Below are positions 8,134 through 16,309 of a stretch of DNA of 64,000 bases, one piece after another; within the stretch, counting starts at the first letter, position 1; each line of letters starts with the position of its first letter. The stretch lies in contig NZ_DIXC01000052.1 of the NCBI RefSeq assembly GCF_002435945.1, forward strand, positions 1-64,000. The letters are read 5' to 3'. The translations under genes and the position numbers were made by a program. Origin of the DNA: Mesotoga sp. UBA6090 (GTDB taxonomy: Bacteria > Thermotogota > Thermotogae > Petrotogales > Kosmotogaceae). Under the pieces are notes generated by a model. The model was given only the letters and a program-made list of their open reading frames with translations, had not been told where the DNA came from and did no database searches.

Positions 8134-8739
8134 ATGGCTGAAGAGATGAAGAATGATCGCAATTCGAAATCTTCACGTGAAGGAAGAAGAAACCCCAGAG
8201 CTTCCAGAAACGCTCCTGTAGAAAAGCAGGTAGAAGACAACGAATTTGAAGAAAGAATAATTGAAATAAGAAGGGTTACAAAGGTTGTTGCTGGAGGAAA
8301 GAATCTATCCTTTAGAGTAGTTGCCGTTGTAGGCAACCGAGATGGAAAGGTTGGTCTTGGAATCGGCAGTGCCAGAGAAGTCCCGACCGCAATAAGAAAG
8401 GCAGTTCTAGAAGCCAAAAAGAATGTTACAGAAGTTGCGGTAAGAAACGAGACCGTACCACATGAGACAGTTGGTCGACAGGATTCCGCAAGGATAATGT
8501 TGAAACCTGCAGGTCCAGGCACGGGTATCATTGCCAACTCCCCCGTCAGAGCAGTTGTAGAGCTTGCAGGAGTTAAGAATATCCTAACTAAGTCTCTGGG
8601 ATCATCAAATACGCTTAACATGGCCAGGGCGGCTCTGAATGGTTTGATTAGTCTGAGATCCCCGCAGGATTTTGCAAAGCTTAGAGACATTTCCTTGAAG
8701 AGGGTCTTCCACGGAATCAGCGAGGAGGCAGGTCAGTAA
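8134..8739 (+). CDS. rpsE: 30S ribosomal protein S5
   Basis: S5 (201 aa) forms part of the mRNA entry tunnel and affects decoding accuracy. The S5 core starts near residue 38 (FEERIIEIRRVTKVV) and the N-terminal extension of about 35 residues is basic and low in complexity. ATG 8134 follows GAGGAGGTGAGG at 8119-8130; the frame is open upstream to 8083 inside rplR, but those codons are not preceded by a binding site. The last base overlaps the rpmD start. Confidence 0.96.
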   Translation: MAEEMKNDRNSKSSREGRRNPRASRNAPVEKQVEDNEFEERIIEIRRVTKVVAGGKNLSFRVVAVVGNRDGKVGLGIGSAREVPTAIRKAVLEAKKNVTEVAVRNETVPHETVGRQDSARIMLKPAGPGTGIIANSPVRAVVELAGVKNILTKSLGSSNTLNMARAALNGLISLRSPQDFAKLRDISLKRVFHGISEEAGQ

Positions 8740-8927
8740 TGGCAAGGAGTTTGAGAATACGATTGATAAAGAGTCCGATCGGCTTTAATAGAAGACAGCT
8801 GAAGACAGTAAGGGCGCTGGGTCTTGGTAAGTTGGACAGTGAAGTTGTCCAACCGGATTCTCCACAGATCAGGGGAATGGTTAATGCCATAAGACATCTT
8901 CTTGCTGTCGAAGAACTTGATGACTGA
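8739..8927 (+). CDS. rpmD: 50S ribosomal protein L30
   Basis: L30 (62 aa) is a small 23S rRNA-binding protein. LRIRLIKSPIGFNRRQLKTVRALGLGKL matches the family throughout its first half, and the second half has the conserved V-x-x-PDSPQIRGMVN region. TAATG links it to rpsE, with GAGGAGGC at 8722-8729 as binding site. Confidence 0.97.
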   Translation: MARSLRIRLIKSPIGFNRRQLKTVRALGLGKLDSEVVQPDSPQIRGMVNAIRHLLAVEELDD

Positions 8928-8940
8928 AGGGGGTAGGAAG

Positions 8941-9387
8941 ATGGCTTTTAAAGTTGAAGATCTAAGTCCGACGCCCGGTTCGAGAAAGAGAGAGAAGAGA
9001 ATAGGACGCGGTATTGGTTCGGGAATGGGTAAGACCGCCACAAGAGGCCACAAAGGACAGGGAAGAGCAACCGGCAAGGTGGCTGCACGATTTGAGGGCG
9101 GACAGACACCCCTATTCAGGAGAACACCGATAAAAGGGTTCAGGAACCGAGGCTCCATAGAGTATGCCACTGTCAATATTTGTACTCTTGAGGAAAGATT
9201 CGAAAGTGGTAGTGAGATTTCGCCTGAGATTCTCGTTCAGAAGAACATATTGAAAGATCTCAAAGATGGAGTGAAGATCCTGGCAAGAGGTGAATTGACC
9301 AAGTCTCTTATAGTCAGGGCAAATGCTTTCAGTGCAACTGCCAAGGAGAAGATCGAAGCTGCTGGTGGAAAGGCTGAGGTGATCTGA
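8941..9387 (+). CDS. rplO: 50S ribosomal protein L15
   Basis: L15 (148 aa) acts late in 50S assembly. The glycine/basic N-terminal region RIGRGIGSGMGKTATRGHKGQ at about residues 20-40 and FEGGQTPLFRRTPIKGF are family signatures. ATG 8941 is preferred because GGGGGTAGG lies just upstream; upstream in-frame codons (from 8902) overlap rpmD. Confidence 0.97.
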   Translation: MAFKVEDLSPTPGSRKREKRIGRGIGSGMGKTATRGHKGQGRATGKVAARFEGGQTPLFRRTPIKGFRNRGSIEYATVNICTLEERFESGSEISPEILVQKNILKDLKDGVKILARGELTKSLIVRANAFSATAKEKIEAAGGKAEVI

Positions 9388-9389
9388 TA

Positions 9390-10691
9390 ATGTGGAATGC
9401 CCTGAAGAACGCGTTCAAGATACCTGAGCTAAGAGACAGAATTCTCTTCACGTTTTTCGCGCTGGCAATCTTCAGACTAGGTGTCTACATACCAATCCCG
9501 GGAATAAATATTCAGGCTTGGTCAGCTTATTTCGGTACTCTCTCTGAAGGTGGAGCCGGAGGCTTTATAGGCTTTTTTGATGTCTTCACTGGTGGAGCCG
9601 TACAGCAGTTTTCGATATTCTTGATGAGCGTTACTCCTTACATTAACGCGCAGATTATGCTTCAGTTGCTTACGGCCGTTGTTCCAAGTTTGAAGGAAAT
9701 GCTCAAAGAAGGCGAAGAGGGAAAGAAAAAGTACGCTCGATACACAAGAATGCTGACAGTTGGACTTGCGGGTCTTCAAGGATTCCTGATTTCATTCGGT
9801 CTCTCTTCAAACACTGCTATAATGGCCATCCCAAGCAGGATTCTCTTTGTCCTCCTTGCAACAGCAACTCTAATTGGAGGAACGATGTTCCTTCTGTGGC
9901 TTGGAGAGAGAATAACTGAAAAGGGAATAGGAAACGGAATATCTGTTCTGATTTTTGGAGGAATTGTCGCAAGGTACCCTGCTTCTATAATGCAGATAGT
10001 CATCGCATTGTCTCCTATACAGTGGGTCATATTGCTTGCAATTGCTCTTTTCACAGTAATTGCAGTTATCTATGTCCAGATGGGAGAGAGAAGGATTGAA
10101 GTTCAATATGCCAGAAGAGTCACGGGCAGAAGAGTCTATGGGGGAGTCTCCACCCACATTCCTATAAAGGTTAATCAGGGTGGAGTCATACCGATAATAT
10201 TCAGTTCTGCAATAATGATGCTTCCCCAGTTTATCGCAACTGCATTCCCTGAAGGAAGCGGTGGCAGGAATGTCATGCAAGCTCTGTTTGCTCAGACCTC
10301 TCCTGTTTACATCTTGCTTTACGGTGGAATGGTTTTCTTCTTCACATTCTTCTACAGTTCGCTGGTTTTTGATGTGAGAGAAGTATCGGATAATATACGT
10401 AATTACGGAGGATACATCCCAGGAATTAGGCCGGGCTTTTCGACGCAGCAGTACATTCAGAGAGTTCTGAATCGTGTGGTCTTTATGGGTGCTGTATTCC
10501 TTGTAGTTGTCGCCTTGCTTCCGCTAATAGTTGGAGGAATTTTCAGTATTGGCGGACTTGCAATAGGAGGGACCTCGACTCTAATTGCCGTTGGTGTTGC
10601 CATTGATATTTTGCAGCAAATGGAAACACACCTTATGGTCAGGCACTACGAGGGTTTTGTCAAGAAAGGCAAGTTACGGGGAAGGAGGTAA
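9390..10691 (+). CDS. secY: Protein translocase channel subunit SecY
   Basis: SecY (433 aa) is the pore of the Sec translocon in the inner membrane and works with SecE (encoded at 47367) and SecA. Ten hydrophobic segments can be traced. Signatures include RLGVYIPIPGIN in the first membrane segment region (about 28-39), PYINAQIM, and the cytoplasmic loop GERITEKGIGNGISVLIF. It follows rplO by two bases and precedes adk by two. Confidence 0.98.
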   Translation: MWNALKNAFKIPELRDRILFTFFALAIFRLGVYIPIPGINIQAWSAYFGTLSEGGAGGFIGFFDVFTGGAVQQFSIFLMSVTPYINAQIMLQLLTAVVPSLKEMLKEGEEGKKKYARYTRMLTVGLAGLQGFLISFGLSSNTAIMAIPSRILFVLLATATLIGGTMFLLWLGERITEKGIGNGISVLIFGGIVARYPASIMQIVIALSPIQWVILLAIALFTVIAVIYVQMGERRIEVQYARRVTGRRVYGGVSTHIPIKVNQGGVIPIIFSSAIMMLPQFIATAFPEGSGGRNVMQALFAQTSPVYILLYGGMVFFFTFFYSSLVFDVREVSDNIRNYGGYIPGIRPGFSTQQYIQRVLNRVVFMGAVFLVVVALLPLIVGGIFSIGGLAIGGTSTLIAVGVAIDILQQMETHLMVRHYEGFVKKGKLRGRR

Positions 10692-10693
10692 GC

Positions 10694-11353
10694 ATGAATG
10701 TGATTCTAATGGGTCCTCCCGGAGCAGGGAAGGGGACACAGGCAAAACGGATAGCCCGTAAACTGAACATACCTCACATATCTACTGGTGATATGCTAAG
10801 GGATGCCGTGGCTGCTGGCACTGACCTTGGGCTGAAGGTTAAAGAAATTATGGATAAAGGGCTTCTCGTCCCCGATGATCTGATGATAGATCTTGTCAGA
10901 GAGAGATTGGCTAGAGAGGATACCAAGAATGGCTTCATACTTGATGGCTTTCCAAGAACAGTCGAACAGGCAATTGCACTGGACAAGATGCTTGACGAAC
11001 TTAATAAGGAGATTCATGTTGCTCTGCTTGTTGACGCTGATGAAGAGGAAGTTGTAAAACGTATTTCAAGCAGGAGAGTTTGTCCGGAATGCGGGAAAGT
11101 TTACAATCTCCTAACGTTAAGACCCGAGGTCGAAGGTTACTGTGACAACGATGGTAGCAAGTTGATTCAGCGAGACGATGATAGGCCTGAGACTGTTAGG
11201 GCGAGGTACCGTGTCTACTCGGATAAGACCGCGCCAGTGATTAGATACTATTCCGGCGAAAAAGGCAATCTTGTTAAGGTGGACGGGTCGGGAGAAATTG
11301 ATACCGTCACTGCTGAAATCGTCAATCATCTGGAGAATGCAAAGCATGGTTAG
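10694..11353 (+). CDS. adk: Adenylate kinase, zinc-binding LID
   Basis: Adenylate kinase (219 aa, long form) interconverts ATP, ADP and AMP. The P-loop GPPGAGKGT is at residues 7-15, the AMP-binding STGDMLR near 30 and the conserved DGFPRT near 84. The LID domain carries C-x2-C (CPEC, about 130-133) and a C-x2-D (CDND) set, the zinc-binding type. secY-adk-map is a conserved trio. AAGGAGG at 10682-10688 precedes ATG 10694, and its end overlaps map by eight bases. Confidence 0.98.
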   Translation: MNVILMGPPGAGKGTQAKRIARKLNIPHISTGDMLRDAVAAGTDLGLKVKEIMDKGLLVPDDLMIDLVRERLAREDTKNGFILDGFPRTVEQAIALDKMLDELNKEIHVALLVDADEEEVVKRISSRRVCPECGKVYNLLTLRPEVEGYCDNDGSKLIQRDDDRPETVRARYRVYSDKTAPVIRYYSGEKGNLVKVDGSGEIDTVTAEIVNHLENAKHG

Positions 11354-12098
11354 GTTGAAATCTCCAGAGGAAATCTGTAAAATCGAAATTGCTGCGAAGG
11401 TTGTCGCAGAGGTTTTGGCTGTGGTTGAGTCCTATGCAGTCGAAGGTGCCTCTGCCTATGATATGGAAAGAGCTGCAGAAGAATTGATTGAAAGAAGAGG
11501 TGGCATCCCCGCATTCAAGGGTTATAGTGGATATCCGTACACCCTCTGCGTATCGGTAAATGAGGAGGTAATTCACGGTTTTCCCTTGAGAGAGAAAGTC
11601 TTCGCTGCCGGGGATATCGTGTCCGTGGATTGTGGGGTAGTGAAGGATGGATTCGTGGGAGACGCCGCGAAATCTTTTGTTGTAGGAAGTTATCTATGCG
11701 AAAAAGACCGGTTGCTTTTGCAACGGACTGAAGAGTCTCTTTTTAAGGGCATAGAGATTGCATGCGCTGGAAACCGACTTGGCGATATAGGATTTGCAGT
11801 CCAGAGCTGTGTGGAAAGCGCCGGGTTTTCTGTGATAAGAGACTACGTTGGACATGGAGTTGGCCTGAGCCTCCACGAGGATCCTCAGGTCCCTAATTAT
11901 GGAAGACAGAACAGCGGGATGCTTTTGAGAACCGGTATGACTCTTGCGATTGAACCGATGGTTGCAAGTGGACATTACAGCTTGGAGATTCTGGAAGATG
12001 GTTGGACCGCAGTAACTGCTGATAGATCGCGTGCTGCTCATTTCGAGCATGATATTGCGATACTGGAAGACGGGCCCAAGATTCTTTCCAGATTGTGA
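11346..12098 (+). CDS. map: Methionine aminopeptidase type I
   Basis: This metalloprotease (250 aa) removes the initiator methionine from new proteins. The five metal ligands of the family can be placed: Asp in VDCGVVKDGFVGD (two), His in GHGVGLSLHEDP, Glu in AIEPMV and Glu in FEHDIAI. ATG 11346 overlaps the end of adk; an upstream in-frame ATG at 11271 lies deep in adk and gives residues with no family match. Confidence 0.97.
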   Translation: MVRLKSPEEICKIEIAAKVVAEVLAVVESYAVEGASAYDMERAAEELIERRGGIPAFKGYSGYPYTLCVSVNEEVIHGFPLREKVFAAGDIVSVDCGVVKDGFVGDAAKSFVVGSYLCEKDRLLLQRTEESLFKGIEIACAGNRLGDIGFAVQSCVESAGFSVIRDYVGHGVGLSLHEDPQVPNYGRQNSGMLLRTGMTLAIEPMVASGHYSLEILEDGWTAVTADRSRAAHFEHDIAILEDGPKILSRL

Positions 12099-12110
12099 GG
12101 AGGATCACCG

Positions 12111-12356
12111 GTGTCGGATAAGAGCGATATCATTAAGATGGATGGAATAGTTGTGGAATCGATGCCCAATGCTACCTTCAAGGTCGAATTGGAGAACGGC
12201 CACTCTGTTCTAGCTCACATCTCTGGAAAAATGCGCAAGAACTTCATCAGGTTGATCCCCGGCGATAAGGTTGTGGTAGAGGTTTCGATATATGACCTGA
12301 CCAAAGGAAGAATTGTTTATCGAAAAAGGATAGACAAAGGAGGAGAAACGAATTGA
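12111..12356 (+). CDS. infA: Translation initiation factor IF-1
   Basis: IF-1 (81 aa) occupies the A site during initiation. The S1/OB-fold pattern MDGIVVESMPNATFKVELENG then VLAHISGKMRKNFIRLIPGDKV is nearly canonical. It starts with GTG 12111 behind GAGGAGGATC; an ATG nine codons later (12138) would remove the short charged N-terminus. Its stop overlaps the TTG of rpmJ. Confidence 0.97.
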   Translation: MSDKSDIIKMDGIVVESMPNATFKVELENGHSVLAHISGKMRKNFIRLIPGDKVVVEVSIYDLTKGRIVYRKRIDKGGETN

Positions 12357-12469
12357 AAGTCCGCGCTTCGGTAAAGAAGAGATGTGAACATTGCAAGGTA
12401 ATAAGACGCAATGGAAGAATAAGAGTTGTCTGCGAAAAAAATCCAAAGCACAACCAGCGTCAGGGTTAA
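12353..12469 (+). CDS. rpmJ: 50S ribosomal protein L36, zinc-binding type
   Basis: L36 (38 aa) is a tiny zinc-finger protein of the large subunit. It starts at TTG 12353 overlapping the infA stop, with AGGAGGAG at 12339-12346 as binding site. The sequence begins KVRASVKKRC and has Cys11, Cys14, Cys27 and His32, the full zinc-ligand set of the C+ form. The order infA-rpmJ-rpsM is conserved in bacteria. The gene is below common ORF-length cutoffs and easily missed. Confidence 0.96.
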   Translation: MKVRASVKKRCEHCKVIRRNGRIRVVCEKNPKHNQRQG

Positions 12470-12481
12470 GGAGGGATATAG

Positions 12482-12850
12482 ATGGCACGTATCCTTGGTG
12501 TTGAGCTTCCTAATAACAAGAAGACTTTCGTTGCCCTGACCTATATCTATGGTATAGGTTATACAAGAGCCAATGAGATTCTTAGTGGAACCGAGATTGA
12601 CCGCGACAAGAGAGCAAAGGACCTTACTGATGAAGAAGTAAGTAAGATCGCGAAGTTTATTAACGAGCATTACAAGGTTGAAGGTGAGCTCAGAACTGAA
12701 GTTGACAGGTCAATAAAAAGGCTAATTGAGATTGGAAGTTATAGAGGTTACAGGCATAGAAACGGACTTCCGGTTCGCGGTCAGAAGACGCATTCCAATG
12801 GGAGGACCAGGAAGGGTTCTAGAGCCAGTAAGATTCGTAAGAAGAGCTAA
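12482..12850 (+). CDS. rpsM: 30S ribosomal protein S13
   Basis: S13 (122 aa) contacts the P-site tRNA and bridges to L5. Motifs ALTYIYGIGYTRANEIL near residue 18 and the basic tail RGQKTHSNGRTRKG are typical. AAGGAGGGATAT precedes ATG 12482. It heads the alpha-operon set rpsM-rpsK-rpsD-rpoA-rplQ. Confidence 0.98.
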   Translation: MARILGVELPNNKKTFVALTYIYGIGYTRANEILSGTEIDRDKRAKDLTDEEVSKIAKFINEHYKVEGELRTEVDRSIKRLIEIGSYRGYRHRNGLPVRGQKTHSNGRTRKGSRASKIRKKS

Positions 12851-12868
12851 AACGGGAGGTAAGAGTGA

Positions 12869-13255
12869 ATGGCAAAGAGACCAGCAGCCAAGAAAAGAAA
12901 GAAGTTATCTACTGATCGAGGTGTTGTGCACATAAAGTCCTCTTTCAACAACACGATAATTACCCTGACAGATCCCGAAGGGAATACGCTCATGTGGACG
13001 TCGGGTGGAACTGCCGGTTATTCCGGATCAAAGAAATCCACACCCTATGCGGCGCAGCTGGGCGCGGACAGGATTGCAAAAGAGGCTATCAAGTTAGGAA
13101 TAACCAGAGTAGGTATAGAAGTAAAGGGCCCAGGTTCGGGACGTGAAGCTGCAATCAGAACTATTCAAGCGGCGGGTCTCACTGTTGAGACGCTTAAAGA
13201 TATTACGCCACTGCCTCATAACGGTTGCAGACCGAGAAGAAGAAGAAGAGTCTGA
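12869..13255 (+). CDS. rpsK: 30S ribosomal protein S11
   Basis: S11 (128 aa) lies on the 30S platform near the mRNA exit. Signatures are GVVHIKSSFNNTIITLTD and the C-terminal DITPLPHNGCRPRRRRRV. GGGAGG at 12855-12860 serves as binding site for ATG 12869. Confidence 0.98.
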   Translation: MAKRPAAKKRKKLSTDRGVVHIKSSFNNTIITLTDPEGNTLMWTSGGTAGYSGSKKSTPYAAQLGADRIAKEAIKLGITRVGIEVKGPGSGREAAIRTIQAAGLTVETLKDITPLPHNGCRPRRRRRV

Positions 13256-13271
13256 TTTAGGAGGGAGTTGA

Positions 13272-13898
13272 ATGGCCAGATACACAGGACCAGTTTGTAA
13301 GCTTTGTCGTCGCGAAGGGTTCAAGCTTTATCTGAAGGGTGAAAGATGCTTTTCCCCGAGATGTGCTCAAGTCAAGAGGCCTGTAGCACCGGGACAGCAC
13401 GGAGCTTCGACTAGAAAGCTTACTCAGTACGGAATGCAGTTAAGATCAAAACAAGTAGTAAAAAGAATCTACGGCGTTCTTGAAAGACAGTTTAGAAGAT
13501 ACTTTGAAGCAGCTTTGAGAAAGAGTGAAGAGACGGGAAGTGCCCTGGTTAGGATTTTGGAATCGAGACTGGATAACATCGTTTTCAGGATGGGATTTGC
13601 TTCTAGCAGAAGACAGGCGAGACAACTGGTTAACCACGGACATGTCCTTGTAAACGGCAGAAGGGTGAATAAGCCCTCCTTCAATCTGAGAGTCGGTGAC
13701 ATCGTGGAGATCAAAGAGAAGAGCCGAACTGCTCTACCGATAAAAGAAGCGGCAGAAGCTGCAAAAGAGAGAACAGCCTATCCATGGGTTGAGGTAGATT
13801 ACGAGACGTTCAGAGGGACCTACCTTAGATATCCTGTAACTGAAGAAGTAGAGATTCCAGTTGATCTGCAGTCGATTATTGAGCTCTACTCCAAGTAA
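13272..13898 (+). CDS. rpsD: 30S ribosomal protein S4, zinc-binding type
   Basis: S4 (208 aa) nucleates assembly of the 30S body and, in E. coli, represses the alpha operon. The N-terminus carries four cysteines (about 9, 12, 26 and 31), the zinc-finger form found in thermophiles. The S4 RNA-binding domain is seen at about residues 98-160 (RLDNIVFRMGFASSRRQARQLV). A candidate S4 target would be the structured rpoA translation start just downstream. Confidence 0.98.
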   Translation: MARYTGPVCKLCRREGFKLYLKGERCFSPRCAQVKRPVAPGQHGASTRKLTQYGMQLRSKQVVKRIYGVLERQFRRYFEAALRKSEETGSALVRILESRLDNIVFRMGFASSRRQARQLVNHGHVLVNGRRVNKPSFNLRVGDIVEIKEKSRTALPIKEAAEAAKERTAYPWVEVDYETFRGTYLRYPVTEEVEIPVDLQSIIELYSK

Positions 13899-13920
13899 AC
13901 CCGATTCTTACCTTCTTGGA

Positions 13921-13955
13921 AGGAGGTGTGTGCCCGAATTCTGGGCGAAATAATG
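13921..13955 (+). promoter_or_regulatory. rpoA ribosome binding site split from its ATG by a hairpin
   Basis: AGGAGG at 13921-13926 is the only good Shine-Dalgarno before rpoA but lies 26 bases from ATG 13953. Between them GCCC 13932-13935 can pair with GGGC 13943-13946 (a T-G pair at 13931/13947 extends it) around a seven-base loop. Folding the hairpin would reduce the effective spacing to roughly nine or ten bases. This decides the start and may regulate it. Confidence 0.45.
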
Positions 13956-14972
13956 TTGACATCAATAATGCCCAAGAACTTGCGAATTGAAGAGGAAAGA
14001 GAGGATGAGAACAGCTATTTCACAAGGTTCATTCTTTCTCCTATGGAAAGAGGATACGCCACTACTATCGGAAACTCGCTTAGGAGGGTTCTTCTCTCAT
14101 CGATACCGAGTATGGCGATCACCAGACTAAAAATACCTGGGAAGTACCACGAATACGATGTTATCGACGGAGTCAAGGAAGACATTCTCGAAATCATCCT
14201 AAATTTCAAGAAAGTTCAGCTTAAACCGGCTCTTGAGTTTTCTGACGCGGTCAAGCTGACACTTGAAAAGGCTGGACCCGGCGTTATCACCGCCGGTGAT
14301 ATCAAGACTCCTACCGGTGTTGAGGTGGTTAATCCATCGCAGTATATCGCTACTCTAAACTCAGATTCAGTTGTTTACATCGAGCTTTTTGCCGAGATCG
14401 GAAGAGGTTTCGTCCCCGTATCGGAAATGGAGATCGAGCATGACGTAGAGATGATATATATCGATGGTATCTTCAGCCCTGTAATGAAAGTAAATTTCCA
14501 GACAGAGAACGTTCGTGTCGGCAAAAGAACAGACTATGACAAGTTGGTTCTTGATGTATGGACGAAAAAGTCAATAACTCCTTCAGATGCCTTGATGAGA
14601 GCTACTGACATTCTGATGAGGCACTTCGAAGTAGTTTCCAGTGGTCTTGGTCAACCGTCTCTAGGGCTTACTGGTTCGACAATTGAACCTGAAGAAGATG
14701 AGACAGTCGTCGAAGAGACCGAAGTGAGCACGGAAGCACCGCAGGCTGAAGAGCAGGATTCGAACTCCCTTGCGGCCAAAAAGGTTGAAGAGCTCGATCT
14801 TTCCGTGAGATCTCTCAACTGTCTAAAACGCGATAAAATAAACACGATAGGTGATCTTCTTGACAAAAGCGAGGCAGATCTTCTTAAGATCCGGAATTTT
14901 GGCGAGAAGTCAATGCTCGAAGTCGTGAAGAAGATGAGAGACAAGTTCAACATCGTACTCAAGAAAGAATGA
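13953..14972 (+). CDS. rpoA: RNA polymerase alpha subunit
   Basis: RpoA (339 aa) dimerises to nucleate RNA polymerase assembly and contacts promoter UP elements. The N-terminal assembly domain shows RGYATTIGNSLRRVLLSSIPS (about residues 33-52), and the C-terminal domain has the helix-hairpin-helix pair ELDLSVRSLNCLKRDKI and NFGEKSMLEVV. The linker between them (about 245-270) is strikingly acidic (EPEEDETVVEETEV). ATG 13953 gives an opening that aligns with other Thermotogota RpoA; GTG 13926 lies inside the Shine-Dalgarno itself. Confidence 0.96.
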   Translation: MLTSIMPKNLRIEEEREDENSYFTRFILSPMERGYATTIGNSLRRVLLSSIPSMAITRLKIPGKYHEYDVIDGVKEDILEIILNFKKVQLKPALEFSDAVKLTLEKAGPGVITAGDIKTPTGVEVVNPSQYIATLNSDSVVYIELFAEIGRGFVPVSEMEIEHDVEMIYIDGIFSPVMKVNFQTENVRVGKRTDYDKLVLDVWTKKSITPSDALMRATDILMRHFEVVSSGLGQPSLGLTGSTIEPEEDETVVEETEVSTEAPQAEEQDSNSLAAKKVEELDLSVRSLNCLKRDKINTIGDLLDKSEADLLKIRNFGEKSMLEVVKKMRDKFNIVLKKE

Positions 14973-14993
14973 TAGTGAGGAGGCCTATTAGCC

Positions 14994-15476
14994 ATGCGTC
15001 ATAGAGTTAGTGGAAGCAAACTGAATATGCCCCACAGCCAGAGGGTCGCTTTGATGCGAAATCTGGCCAGGGAGCTTTTTGAACACGGAACAATCGTGAC
15101 AACTATAACCAGAGCTAAGGAAGTGAGGCCTTTCGTTGAAAGCATCATTACTAAGGCAAAGAAGGCTTCGATAGTATCCACGGAAATTGTTTCAAAGGAT
15201 CCGGATAATGCAGAGACTCAGGAGCTAAAATCAAAAAATCTTGCCCTAAGACGTGAGATTAACAGAAACTTCAATGACCGAAAACTGGTCAGGAAGATAT
15301 GTGATGAGTTGGCAGTCAAGTACCGTGAAAGAAACGGTGGATACACTAGGATAGTGAAATTAGGCATGCGAAGGGGCGACGCAAGTGAAATGGCTGTTCT
15401 TCAGTTGGTTGACAACGAAGAAAGGCAGAACAAAAAGCCCGAGAAGAAAACTGAAAAGAAACAAGAGAAAAAATGA
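14994..15476 (+). CDS. rplQ: 50S ribosomal protein L17
   Basis: L17 (160 aa) lies near the exit tunnel. MRHRVSGSKLNMPHSQRVALMRNLA is the family N-terminus, and GGYTRIVKLGMRRGDASEMAVLQLV closes the conserved core. An insert around residues 60-80 and a lysine/glutamate-rich tail (last 20 residues, KKPEKKTEKKQEKK) lengthen it compared with the usual 120 aa. It is the last gene of the ribosomal run. Confidence 0.97.
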   Translation: MRHRVSGSKLNMPHSQRVALMRNLARELFEHGTIVTTITRAKEVRPFVESIITKAKKASIVSTEIVSKDPDNAETQELKSKNLALRREINRNFNDRKLVRKICDELAVKYRERNGGYTRIVKLGMRRGDASEMAVLQLVDNEERQNKKPEKKTEKKQEKK

Positions 15477-15497
15477 TGGCTACCGCAAGGTAGCCAT
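15476..15497 (+). terminator. Perfect hairpin after rplQ, GNRA loop
   Basis: ATGGCTACC (15476-15484) pairs perfectly with GGTAGCCAT (15489-15497) around a GCAA tetraloop. It begins on the last base of the rplQ stop codon. The following ATTCTTCGG is only weakly T-rich, so it may be a weak terminator or a 3' stabilising structure for the ribosomal mRNA, allowing readthrough into the transaldolase gene. Confidence 0.55.
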
Positions 15498-15514
15498 TCT
15501 TCGGAGGTTTGGCG

Positions 15515-16171
15515 ATGAAGATATTTCTTGATACCGCAAATATTGAAGATATCAGGGAGGGGATGAAACTGGGGCTTGTTGATGGAGTCACCACTAATCC
15601 CACTCTGGTTTCAAGAGAAAATGTCAAGTTTGAAGATCGTCTTGTCGAAATCTGTGAAACAGTTGAGGGACCAGTATCTGCGGAAGTTACGGCGACAGAT
15701 TATGAAAACATGATCTCTCAGGCGCGCGAATTGGCCTCTCTTAGCGAGTACGTTGTTGTGAAGATCCCAATGACAAGAGATGGGATGCGCGCGGTCAAGA
15801 CCTTGAGCGGCGAAGGAATCAAGACAAATGTCACCTTGATATTCAATTCTCTCCAGGCAACGCTTGCAGCAAAGGCCGGTGCAACCTACGTCAGCCCGTT
15901 TGTGGGAAGGTTGGACGATATCGCGAGTGACGGTATGGGAGTTGTTGAGGAGATTGTCGAGATATTCGCCAACTACGGTTACCACACCGAGATAATTGTC
16001 GCAAGCGTTAGACATCCAATGCACGTACTTGAGGCAGCTTTGATGGGCGCAGATATCGTAACCATACCTTTCGAAGTGCTTCTGAAACTGTTCGGTCACC
16101 CGCTTACTGACATTGGAATAGAAAGATTCACAGAAGACTGGAAACGTTATAAGAAACAGCAAGGTCAGTAA
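15515..16171 (+). CDS. tal: Transaldolase, small TalC/FSA-like class
   Basis: A 218-residue TIM-barrel enzyme of the transaldolase/fructose-6-phosphate aldolase family. It moves a dihydroxyacetone unit between sugar phosphates in the non-oxidative pentose phosphate pathway. The opening MKIFLDTANIEDIREG, DGVTTNPTLV, the Schiff-base lysine region YVVVKIPMT and EGIKTNVTLIFN are all characteristic. ATG 15515 follows CGGAGG at 15502-15507 (TTG 15509 is too close). Length and motifs suit the class annotated as transaldolase in Thermotoga; aldolase activity cannot be excluded from sequence. Confidence 0.93.
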   Translation: MKIFLDTANIEDIREGMKLGLVDGVTTNPTLVSRENVKFEDRLVEICETVEGPVSAEVTATDYENMISQARELASLSEYVVVKIPMTRDGMRAVKTLSGEGIKTNVTLIFNSLQATLAAKAGATYVSPFVGRLDDIASDGMGVVEEIVEIFANYGYHTEIIVASVRHPMHVLEAALMGADIVTIPFEVLLKLFGHPLTDIGIERFTEDWKRYKKQQGQ

Positions 16172-16174
16172 GCT

Positions 16175-16204
16175 TTGAATTTTGCTGCTTTAGTGGTATA
16201 TTAT
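16175..16204 (+). promoter_or_regulatory. Candidate rho promoter
   Basis: TTGAAT at 16175-16180 and TATATT at 16197-16202 are separated by 16 bases (TATTAT at 16199-16204 would give 18). The 105-base leader that would follow contains a short hairpin, GGAGA 16229-16233 with TCTCC 16238-16242. A long leader fits the autoregulation of rho known in other bacteria, but no specific site is recognisable. Confidence 0.5.
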
Positions 16205-16309
16205 TCCTGAAAGAACTGGTACCTTACCGGAGAGGGGTCTCCCAAGCTTTCTTACAAATACTGTTAGCTTCACAATTTTGGTAATTCCTAAGACACGGAA
16301 GGAGGGTAG

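Noticed and set aside
8109..8690. Minus-strand frame of 193 codons opposite rpsE
   Set aside because: It is antisense to a certain ribosomal protein gene, with serine/threonine-rich composition typical of a reverse frame.
11271..11345. Upstream extension of map by 25 codons inside adk
   Set aside because: It is a different frame of adk; the family N-terminus starts at ATG 11346.
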